DNA of 64,000 nucleotides from Rhizophagus clarus (Eukaryota; Glomeromycota; Glomeromycetes; Glomerales; Glomeraceae): contig BLAL01000183.1 of NCBI GenBank assembly GCA_015698045.1, positions 1,116,001 through 1,180,000 of the forward strand. Direction: 5' to 3'. Below, piece after piece: positions 24,126 to 33,455 of the stretch. The stretch's first letter is position 1; every line of letters begins with the position of its first letter. A model generated the notes under the pieces. It worked only from the letters and a program-made list of their open reading frames with translations. It had not been told where the DNA came from and ran no database searches. The position numbers and the translations under genes were made by a program.

Positions 24126-24960
24126 CCCTAAAAAAAAAGAAGTAAAAGGAATGTTAATAACATTCCCAAGACAAAAAAAAGTGACATTTACTATTCCCAA
24201 CATACCTTTTATAGGCTAAAGATAGGAAGGTGTTCTCCAAAGAAAAAAAGCAAAAGGAACATTAGTGATGTTTCAAAGATAAAAAAAAACAAAAAAAACA
24301 CATCTAACTTATCTACATAGCCCAAGCCAAAATTCAGGTCCAAGAAGATTGTCCCTTAAATAAAAGAAGAAAAAGGAACATTAATGACATTTCAGAGACA
24401 AAAAAAAAAAAAAATCCCACCACTAACTTACCTTTCATAATCCAAGCCGAAATCCAAATCCAAGAAAGTGTTCCCTAAGCAAAAAAAAGAAGGAACGTTA
24501 ATAATGTTCCAAAGAAAAAAAAAACCAAAAAGTTTCCCACCCACCTTACCCTTCATAACCCAGGCCGAAATCCAGATTCTGGAAGGTATCTCCTAAAGAA
24601 AAGAAGCAGAAAGAGCATTAGTAAGACTTCTTAAACAAAAAAATAATTATCTTTTAACTTACCTTTCGCAATCCAGGTCCAGGAAGGTATCCCTAAAGAA
24701 AGAAGTGAAGAACACGTTTAGTAACATTTCTAAAAGTGAAAGAAAAAAGAAATCCGCACTCACTGTTCAAAATCCAAGTTGTCTAAGCTATTCAAGTCAG
24801 TCCCAGGCCAAGGAGAAGGTGTTTCTAAAGAAAAAATACAAATGGCACATTAGTAACATCCCAAATGAAAGAACAAAGAGACCCGACCCATATTTACCAT
24901 TTGAAATCCAAGAATCCAAGCTAGTTAATTCACGTCCAAAGTCCAAAGTCCAAAGTCCAG
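24126..24960 (-). repeat. Mini-exon/intron tandem array B (inverted relative to A)
   Basis: On the minus strand the same cassette as array A recurs about every 110 bp, six to eight units. Clear exons lie at 24432-24474 (encoding NTFLDLDFGLDYE, donor GTAAGT, acceptor GCTTAG), about 24552-24594 (DTFQNLDFGLGYE) and about 24312-24354 (TIFLDLNFGLGYV, donor decayed to ATAAGT). Introns carry inverted repeats such as GGAACATTATTAACGTTCC. The opposite-strand open frame at 24705-25073 is an antisense artefact of this array. Confidence 0.83.
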
Positions 24961-25169
24961 TCTCTATAGAAATGACATTCCAAAGACAAAGGAAGAGTAA
25001 AAGGACTTCCATTGTCAATATTCGCAGTCTGCAATACCATTATAACCCTATATTAAAAGAAACTATTCAATAAAGATAAAAAAAAAACAAAATTTTAGCC
25101 TTTATCCTCCATCCTCTGAACTTAATAAATTAAAAAAAAGTTTGTTTAAAAAGCCTAAAAAAAAAAAAG

Positions 25170-25309
25170 ATAAAAAAAAAATTTCACCAGATATCTGATG
25201 ATTCATCCAGTCAATCTGGTAATACAAATAGATGAATCTGAATCTAGTCAAACTTCAGATGGATGATCAGATATCCAGATTGATCAAATTTGGAGTGCAC
25301 CTCTATATA
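25170..25309. repeat. Right subterminal repeat of the composite element
   Basis: Alternating GATCAGATATC, CCAGATTGA and related words in both orientations. A 41-bp part (25185-25225) is homologous to 61496-61540, where the same positions contain CCGG in place of CCAG/CTGG. See findings. Confidence 0.7.
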
Positions 25310-25389
25310 ATAGGATTAAAATATTAATATTTACCATTTAATTTTATGTGATAATTTCAAAATAATAAATTACGGACTACATTTCTCAC

Positions 25390-25639
25390 TTGCAGACCGC
25401 TTGGCCATTTTTCCAGCAGAAGGTCGCTGAAGAAAAGCTTGGGCTTTTGGTTTCTTGGGCTCTTTTCAAGTAACGTTTTCTTTTTTATGGGACCTAGCCA
25501 CATCTTTTAAAACTTGTCTGGTTCGAAAATACCAAGTTTTGGCAAAACTACTGGCTTGGTATGAACTTCACCAAGGAAATAGTTTATGACTGCAAACTTC
25601 AGGTTCCCTTTATATTTATGAAGACTTTTGTAAGGTTAG
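25390..25639 (+). mobile_element. Left part of an unidentified polyadenylated retro-sequence
   Basis: Less AT-rich than its surroundings. It appears to continue at 25640/35725-36500 on the far side of hAT-D: the two halves read through the junction (YEDFCKV then SVWATW). The right half ends in AATAAAG and a poly(A) run near 36490, as in a LINE 3' end or a processed gene copy. The source is not recognised. Confidence 0.45.
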
Positions 25640-26328
25640 CATTTAAGCAGTGTTGTCATGAGACACAGACACAGACTTTGGACATCCAGGACCAGACAGT
25701 CCATTTCTATGTCTGAAAAGTTTAATGTTCTGGACATTTTGTCCAAAAATGCAATCACGTGATACTAATTAGATTATATATTCAAATTTACTTTTATTTA
25801 CATTTTTACAGTTAAAAATTATATACAAATTTCATTAAAATGGCAAATTTATGTTATCTTTAAAAAGAGTTTTCAATACCCATTTAGCATTAGCATCAAC
25901 AGCAGGATGAGTAACATCATGTATATTCACTGTACTATTATTCGTATTATCATCATCCTCATCAGTATTTCCGTTAGATTCAGCATTTTTCTTCTCCTCT
26001 AACATTTCTACCCAACCCTGAAGATACTCACCAAATTCATTTTCTAATTGAAATTCATCAGCTTTGTCATCTGACTCTTTGGAATTATTCTCTTCTGTTA
26101 GTACTAAATTATCAGCCAGATTATTAATGATATCTAGATTACCAGGATCTTGATTAACATTACTATCATCAGTATCAATAGTAGGTTCAGTAATTAATGG
26201 ATTGTTATGAAGGCGATGGCTATATGTGATATCAGCTCTCAGTTTACTCATTGAAAGAGCTTTGTTTGACTATACAAATATACAATATAATAAGGAAAAA
26301 ATATTAGAATATTTATATATTGTATAAA

Positions 26329-26371
26329 CTAGAGCCATAGTAGTAGGCCGGCCCTGGCCGGCCCCTTTTTA
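26329..26371 (-). terminator. Helitron-2 3' terminal hairpin and CTAG end
   Basis: On the minus strand: GGGGCCGGCCAGGGCCGGCC, a stem of GGCCGGCC against GGCCGGCC, then TACTACTATGGCT, then CTAG, then T. This is the only strongly GC-rich palindrome in the neighbourhood. In Helitrons this structure signals the end of rolling-circle transposition. Confidence 0.8.
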
Positions 26372-26500
26372 GAAGTATCATATATAAATACATACTTATT
26401 CACATAACGATAAATGTTATTTATTTATTAACGTAGTAAAATATTATGAACTTATCCTACAGTTTGTTATGTATAAAGTTTTTTAGAATTATCTACATAT

Positions 26501-29500
26501 TTATGAAATAGGAAGTGGTTGTGATGCTATTTGTTTTAGTCGTGAATATTCTTTGATTACATTTGGATCTACTTTAAATGAATCTCTATCTAAATTTATT
26601 ATTTGAATGTTTTCCCATTTGGGACATCTACTAATTGCAGTATATGCATGACCAGGTGCAAACAATTGGCTGAGATCTAATGAGGTATTAGGCAGGGTGA
26701 GACTTTGTGTTTTATGTACAGTTAGTGAAAATGAATTTTGTAATGGGAATTGTGTTCTTGAGGCATGTTGTCCACCTAAATAAAAGTAAACTGTCTCTCT
26801 TGTTATCCATTTTTGAATTATAGCACCATGAGTACAGAATGCTACCTGAACACTTGGGTGTTGTTTATTAAGATCAGTAATTACACCAATAGTCCCATTG
26901 CATATGCCGTCTTCTGACAATGAATTATTTAAATACATAACACGTGCACCTTGTTGAAGTCTTACTATAGGTGGCATATTTGTATTTTAATTTGAATTCT
27001 GTTTGAATTGATTCAGGTAGTATACGTTTACCTTCCAAGACATCTATAGATTCAGATATTAGATATTTGTCATTATTAATTGGAAGGATATTGCAAATTG
27101 TATTGTTAATTTGAGTTGAAGTTTCACAATATCCTACAATATGTGTTGTTGTTAACAATGTATCTGAAGATTGATTATTATTGTAGTTTGCTGCTTTTTC
27201 TTCAAGTTTTTTCCATGTATTATCTGATATTGCATCAAGTCTAATTTCTTCTAGCATTTGATAAAATTCTTCATCTTCATGTTATCTTTGGGATTTATAT
27301 AAAAATAAAGGATAAAATAATTGCCATATTGATGAGTAAAAGACAGGTTCACCTCTTACTGGAGGAAGTTGGGCTAAATCACCAACAACTATTACACTTA
27401 TACCTCCAAATGCAATATTAGAATTATGAATTCTGGCAAATAAATTAGAAATAAAATTAAATAGGGTTGCAGATACCATGGATATTTCTTCAATAATTAA
27501 TATTTCAATGGTTTGTAGCTTTTTTTTAAATTCAAGATCATAAAAAGCTAATGATTGGTAACCTGATCCTGATTGCATTAATCTAAGGGCAGAATGAATT
27601 GTACTTCCACCAACATTTTGTGCAGCAACACCTGTTGGAGCTGTTAGAAGATAAGTTTTATTTTGAGATTTTATCCAATCAATAATTAACATTGTTATAT
27701 ATGATTTTCCAACTCCACCAGATCCTGTTATAAAAAAGTATGGATATTTTTTAGACTGTAATGGTTCTAGATTAGATACTATTGTATTATATAAAATATA
27801 TTGTTCTTCTGGCAAGTTGAGCATTGCATTTTGTGGAAAAATTGGTGGTGTTAATTTTAAACAATCTAATTGCTTTGTAAGAATATCAGCTATTTGCGAA
27901 GTAACATTATTTGCAAGATTTTCTAATATATTTGTTATAATTATATTAAACTGATTTTGTAATAAATATCTATTTTCATTTGCTGTTATATTTATTGAAT
28001 ATTGAAGTGAGTTTTGAAAATCTGGATATAAATTTAAATATTTTTCTCTATAAGATGTATAATTACCAAGCAATTCACTTTCAGATCTGCAGGGTAGTGA
28101 AAGCAATAATTGTTGGTAAAAAAATGATTCTCCATTTTGAATTTTAAGATGTCTATAACGTATAACTAATGGTGATGTTCTTCTAATAACATAATAATTA
28201 AAATCATCTTTATATATTTCATTACTTGATGGTTTTTTAGTTGTTAAAGTATAATTTTTATAATAGTCAGGATAAGTTATATTATTAAATTCTTCAGTAT
28301 GTGGTCGTGCAAAATATTTTTCAATTGTATCTTTCCAATATGGATCATCATCATCATCCATTATTGTTGATATTAGTCTTATTGCACGTGATTGAGTAGT
28401 TGGTGGTTCAGTAGGTAAATATTTTACTTGTACTGATGAAGTACATATTGCTTCACCAAGTAATAAATACATACATTCCATTGAGCTAAGACGTCGAGCA
28501 ACAATATATTCATGATATTTATCTCCTTCTGATATATTAAATACATATGAAGGTTCTGATTTTACAACATATTTAGTTAAATATTTACCAAGATTTTTAT
28601 TGCTTACATATTGTATATTCATATGAGCATTCCATATTAAAAGAGTAGCTGGGTGGTAAGGAACTACCCATCTATCTTTTTCAGTTATACATCAATATAT
28701 ATATCTAGATTCATTAGGATTATAATAGGTTATTAATGAATATGGACGAGGAAATTTCTTTTTGCATACTTGTCCAGGAGGTGCAGGTCCACCACATTTT
28801 TTAGGACTGCATGTATGAATTTGATGAGCTAATACTAATTGGTATAACTCTGGTTCAGTATTTGGATTTGGTAAATCAGATCTAATAAGATTTTCTGCTA
28901 TCATTTCATCTATACTTTCTTCAACCCAAAGTACTGAATGTGTATGTGGTGCACCTCTATTTTGGAATTCAACACGTTTAAAGAAATGAATAAGATGTCT
29001 CCAATTGCTGTTTGCAGGTTTTTTCCAAATGTGATTCCAAAGTTCTTTTTTGCGATGATTAAAATGAAGAGCTGTATGTAATGGCCTATTTGTTGGCACT
29101 GTATCTTTATTATCTGTTGATTTTAATATATCTTTTAAGTGTGTCCATTTGGATTCTGCTGCAGTTAAAGTAATAAAAAGAGATGGTAATTTGTATTCTC
29201 TTATCATAGCATTTATATGAAGTAGTTTTTCATTAAAATATGTATCTCCTGTTCGTATAAATGATGGTAATGTAATAGTTTTTGTTTCATCAATTGTACG
29301 TTTTCCTGAATATACACTATGCGTAATAAGTTCTGCAGCTGTTGGCGGACGATATATTTTATCAGATTGTTTCTGACACCAAAGTCTCATTGTATTTTGA
29401 TGATTTCTTAATTTTTCTAATCTTAAATATGAATAGTGTGGCCAGTAAGGATGCAAATGAAAGCGAGAATCAACACATAATAAGCGATGTTTTATATATT

Positions 29501-30612
29501 TTCCATATGTTTCTGTTTTTAATGAATCATTTTCAGAAACTACTGTATTTTGATCAAAAAAATGACCATTTCCATCAGGAAATAGATCTGGAAATAATAG
29601 TGGTTCAAGATCTGGATTATCAAAAGAAAGTGGAAGTGTTGTAGTTGGCATTTGTACAAAGCCAGCCATTAAATGAGTGTAATGAAAATCTTCATTGTGA
29701 ATTTCTGTAGGAAAATCTGCAGATGATAAAACAATATCACCTTCTTGAAAAGATGGAGCACTTATATCAGAGGATAAATGAGTTGCTATTAGAAATGGAT
29801 TTCTGTATGATTCATTAAGAAGAGATGTTGCAGTAATTAATCTAGCAAATGGTTTTAAATATTTATTATGTTGTTTAAGCCAATTTGCAGCAGCACATAA
29901 TTCTGTAGTAAGCCATGAAAAGTTATCATTATCACTACAGTTTTCATGATTGATTAAAAATGCTCCTAATATACCAGAATATAATTTCAATGCACGCATA
30001 TTTTTTGAGAATTCCATATTACCAACTAAGGTACGATATTCAGTATATTTATTTGCATCCAGATTTCTACCTAAAGAGCAATGTAAAAATACTGGAGGAT
30101 AAGAATCTTCTTTGCATAATTGGTATAGCTTTAATTGCATCAGGTATAGGGTAAAGTTGTGGACATGGGTATCGTTTCTTATTGTTTTTGCAACTTTCAC
30201 ATACACATATAGTACATGTTGAGTCTTGTTCCCTTATATATACATTGATGTTTTGTAAGTTTTTTTCAAGTGGGTATAAGTAGTCTTCATCATATGTATC
30301 CCATTTTGCTTTAGTGGGATAAACTAATATTCCACAATATGCACAAGGTAAACATATACATTGAGAAAGAATTGTATTTTGAAAATGAGTGTGAAGTTTA
30401 CGTAGGCGTATACTGGGTCTCCAAGGGGGTAATGGAATGATAGGTTGTGAAAAATAAGGTGTTAATATTATACTTGAGTTTTGTAAAGAGTTATATTGAG
30501 AACTTTGAGAATCACTAATGGAAATATGCGGGATAGCTGGTAATTCTTGTAAATGAAGATCAGACAGATCATATGTTTGAAATCTGTAGATATTAAATCT
30601 GTGATATGACAT
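26501..30612 (-). pseudogene. Helitron-2 Rep/helicase (PIF1-like) polyprotein, disrupted
   Basis: Starts at ATG 30612. The N-terminal zinc region has CLPCAYCG and CVCESCKNNKKRYPCPQLYP. The Helitron-like domain (about 29640-28780) has the HUH motif GAPHTHSVLWVE (about 28950). The tyrosine motif GKYLTKYVVKSEPS lies near 28590-28550. The SF1 helicase (28000-27290) has Walker A GSGGVGKSY (about 27720), Walker B LIIEEISMVS and a GDLAQLPPV motif. C-terminal helicase motifs at 26977-26501 include SLTVHKTQSLTLP and HAYTAISRCPKWENI. Breaks: a frameshift near 30150, TGA at 28694-28692 (CGA expected), TAA at 27284-27282 (CAA expected) and a frameshift near 26980. The open pieces at 27282-28622 and 28692-30206 are one frame split only by the TGA. 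It belongs to a different Helitron family from Helitron-1 (HTH rather than HVH motif context). Confidence 0.9.
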
Positions 30613-31005
30613 TTTTAAATTATTACCAAGGTTTTGTAAAGAAATAGAAAATTTATGATACTTTGTTATATCGATACTTTGGATAGGAAAATTTTCAGTG
30701 ATTATATAGTAAAATCAGTTTTATACAATTTTCTTAATACAGTTAGATTTTATTCGGCCTATGTGGTCAGCCTTGTCTGATTTTTTTTTTGCTTTATTAA
30801 TCAGAATAATAAATATTTAGTAATCAATAATAATAGTACAATCTTTAACAATTAGCATTGTTGTTTTTTTTATTATAAATAATTTTATTTATAAAGTAAG
30901 TTAATTAAATAATTAATAATAAAAAATGACTTTTTGAATAATAGAAATATAATATAAAATTGTATTTTATTATTTTAATTTTAATGTAATCAACCACTTT
31001 AAGCG

Positions 31006-32007
31006 TTATTTATTTACTAGTTTCTTCCTTTTACCCCTTCCTCTTACAGGTAAAACTTTTGTTAAAGTACCTTTTTTTCCTTTATCATTCTTAAAATCAT
31101 CACTTTCATTCCCTATGTTATCTTCATTGTTGTCAATTGTTTCTTCCTCATTTTCAGCTTTTTCTTGATCACTATCATTTATTTCAATATGCTGATCTTG
31201 TGACAGTAATGATTTTGAAATATCCAATATCTTAGTTGTTGATGTTTTATGTTTATTTTTAGGATTTTGTGTTGAAGAGCTGGTTGATAATGATTCTTGT
31301 GTTGTTAAATTTTGTCGGACAAGAGCAATTCTTTTTTCTAAAGATGATTTGGGCGATTCTGTATAAGAATCAGCTTTAGATTTCCATGGAACAGATATAG
31401 TATTATCTGTATCTATTTTACCACTTACAAATTGAAATTCCAATATCTCACAATATAATTGGCTTTCTGCTAAGAAAAATACTCCTGTTGTATGAATAGT
31501 TGAGTTTTTTTTGGCCATTGTTAAAGCATTTTTAAAACGTCCATTTGGTGGATGAGTTAGATTTACCATAAATGGAATATATTGGTCTTTTGACAAATAA
31601 GGTTTTACTTGTATTGGTAAAGTATAGCCAGTTTCTGATAATTGCGCATATCCTGTGGTTTTTCCAAGTAAATTTACAGTTGGTTTCATTATGGGAATAT
31701 CCTCTTTATCAAGAGGTATATGTACATTTGTTGTAATAGTGACATTAATTGAATTATCTTGTGTTGGAGTGAATTTTCCAGAAATTAAATATATATTTTC
31801 TTCCTTAAGTGGGGTTATTTCATAATTATCATTTTCATCAGAATTAGAATCGTATGGTGAGGTTAGAAAATTAGAATATTTATAAATTTGAAATCCCTCA
31901 TCATCGTCAATTCGAGAGATTGCAGTACCTTTTTGCAATGTGCCATTATTGATACTTTCATTAGATACAGAAAGTATGTAAATGATAGTTGTAATATTTG
32001 CGATCAT
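31006..32007 (-). CDS. Helitron-2 accessory protein, possible OB-fold ssDNA-binding protein, intact
   Basis: A 333-residue uninterrupted ORF divergent in state from the decayed helicase 400 bp downstream. Residues about 60-215 alternate beta-type segments (IYLISGKFT, SINVTITTNVHI, VNLLGKTTGYAQL, YTLPIQVKPYL, STIHTTGVFFLAESQLYCEILEFQFV), which fits an OB-fold of the kind used by replication protein A and other ssDNA binders; this is inference from pattern, not a recognised domain. The C-terminal third is acidic and low-complexity (QEKAENEEETIDNNEDN) and ends in a basic GRGKRKKLVNK tail that could be a nuclear localisation signal. Plant Helitrons are known to carry RPA-like genes. The N-terminus (MIANITTIIYILSVS) is hydrophobic and could instead be a weak signal peptide or upstream extension. 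Confidence 0.7.
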   Translation of the reverse strand: MIANITTIIYILSVSNESINNGTLQKGTAISRIDDDEGFQIYKYSNFLTSPYDSNSDENDNYEITPLKEENIYLISGKFTPTQDNSINVTITTNVHIPLDKEDIPIMKPTVNLLGKTTGYAQLSETGYTLPIQVKPYLSKDQYIPFMVNLTHPPNGRFKNALTMAKKNSTIHTTGVFFLAESQLYCEILEFQFVSGKIDTDNTISVPWKSKADSYTESPKSSLEKRIALVRQNLTTQESLSTSSSTQNPKNKHKTSTTKILDISKSLLSQDQHIEINDSDQEKAENEEETIDNNEDNIGNESDDFKNDKGKKGTLTKVLPVRGRGKRKKLVNK

Positions 32008-32113
32008 CTTTGTTATTAAATTGAATTGTAAATAATTAATAAAAGAGCAAACATGCTGCTTTTATATAATTGATTTTTGGCAGAAGGTTTTTTTTTGTCA
32101 GACAATCTGTTAA

Positions 32114-32386
32114 CTGAACAATCGAGCTAAACAATCAATGGAAGGTTCCGAGGGTAGCACAATCTATCAGCTGAACAATCGAGCTGAACAAAAAATGGAA
32201 AGTTCCAAGGGTAGTACAATCTATCAGCTGAACAATCAAGCTGAACAAAAAATGGAAAGTTCCGAGGGTAGTACAATCTATTAGCTGAACAATCGAGCTG
32301 AACAATTAATGGAAAGTTCTAAAGGTAGTACAATCTATTAGCTGAACAATTAATGGAAAGTTCCAAAGGTAATACAATCTGATTAG
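32114..32386. repeat. 57-bp minisatellite, five copies
   Basis: Units start at 32114, 32171, 32228, 32285 and 32342, exactly 57 bp apart; the fifth lacks an internal 12 bp. Each contains CTGAACAATCGAGCTGAACA and a GGAAAGTTCC palindrome followed by GGGTAGTACAATCTATCAG. The array starts about 105 bp upstream of the 31006-32007 gene, so it may be part of its promoter or a Helitron subterminal feature. Confidence 0.9.
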
Positions 32387-32953
32387 TCAGCATAAGATTA
32401 GCGCATAAAATGAAGTTTAAAATAATTATTAATTTTTTTATTAATTTTTTAAAAAAAATGCTTTTTTATAATAATTATTAAAAAAAAATATGTTTATAAA
32501 TCGTAAAAAAATGTAATTTAAATTAGGATTTAATCAGTTTTCAATTATTTTACATATCTGTTACATATTTACTTATATTCCATAAATAAAATTTTTTAAT
32601 GAAAATTATGTTAGTAATTTAAAATTGCTTTATTAATCATTTTTTTTTACTGATTAATAAAAGAAAAATATATATTTCTATTAATATTTACTTATTTATT
32701 TCTTTATGATATACAATAGAAAATACAATAGAGAGTAAGGCATATGTTGATGCTAATTTAATTTTTTAGTCATCATAAAAATACAATATTTGCAAATAAT
32801 AATAAATATTAAATTAAATACTATGTACAATAATAGATAACAAAATCATAAGTTATCATTAATCAGCAATTAGAAATAGCCGGTTAAAAACAATATTTCC
32901 AACTAATACAATAAATTAATAGCCAAAAACAATAAATTAAAACAATAAATCAT

Positions 32954-33137
32954 GTTATCATTAATAAGCAATTAGAACTGAATGAAATCAGCCTTCGGAA
33001 TGTTGATCATTTTAGTTGCATATAGTTTACGCCAAATTTAATCATGTTATCATTAATAAGCAATTAGAACTGAATGAAATCAGCTTTCAGAATGTTGATC
33101 ATTTTAATTGCATATAGTTTACACCAAATTTAATTAA
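32954..33137. repeat. 92-bp tandem duplication
   Basis: Copy 1 starts at 32954 and copy 2 at 33046. They differ at a few positions, including CTTCGGAA to TTTCAGAA and TTACGCC to TTACACC, that is, mainly CpG transitions. A partial third copy lies near 32855. Confidence 0.85.
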
Positions 33138-33385
33138 TACAATTCTAGCTAATGCAAAGATAATTTTATGTAATAATAGAATGATGCTAATTTATTTATA
33201 GCTAAAATTTTAAACACATACACGGCTGTAATTTTAACCAGCCCGGACTATGCCATAGAACATGATCACTGTCCAATTTCAAAATCAAATATAAACAACC
33301 GCTATTTTGTATGGAAAATTGTAAATTGCCATGATATGATATATATATGATATGTATATATATATATAACATGGCATGGTATGGC

Positions 33386-33403
33386 ATGGTATAACATGAT
33401 ATT

Positions 33404-33440
<37 letters not shown>

Positions 33441-33455
33441 CATGTTTTATAAAAA
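33386..33455. repeat. TA microsatellite within a long inverted repeat
   Basis: ATAACATGATATTAT, then a (TA)n run, then ATAATATCATGTTTTAT. The arms pair over about 15 bp around the TA core. Likely an unstable or cruciform-forming site. Confidence 0.7.

Larger units (their letters stand above)
15317..25309. mobile_element. Probable ~10-kb composite TIR element with inverted mini-exon arrays
   Basis: The left end reads AGGTGTGCTCTAGTGAAATC. The right end, read inward, is AGGTGCACTCCAAATTTGAT. Both continue into TCAATCTG and ATCTGATC words, giving a weak TIR of roughly 40 bp. A convincing target duplication is not visible. Inside, mini-exon array A (plus) lies at the left and array B (minus) at the right, both reading inward. 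Between them are a DUF6589-like gene and a decayed hAT. The boundaries are inferred; an alternative is that the arrays belong to separate elements brought together by chance. Confidence 0.5.

Noticed and set aside
24705-25073. 122-residue lysine-rich open frame (plus)
   Set aside because: It runs antisense through array B cassettes; its apparent repeats are reverse complements of exon and polypyrimidine sequence.
26343-26368. GC-rich palindrome as a transcription terminator of a host gene
   Set aside because: Its position beside CTAG and T at the edge of the Helitron inside an intron fits a Helitron 3' end far better.
28692-30206. Separate gene distinct from 27282-28622
   Set aside because: The two are one frame divided by a single TGA and together form the Helitron Rep and helicase.
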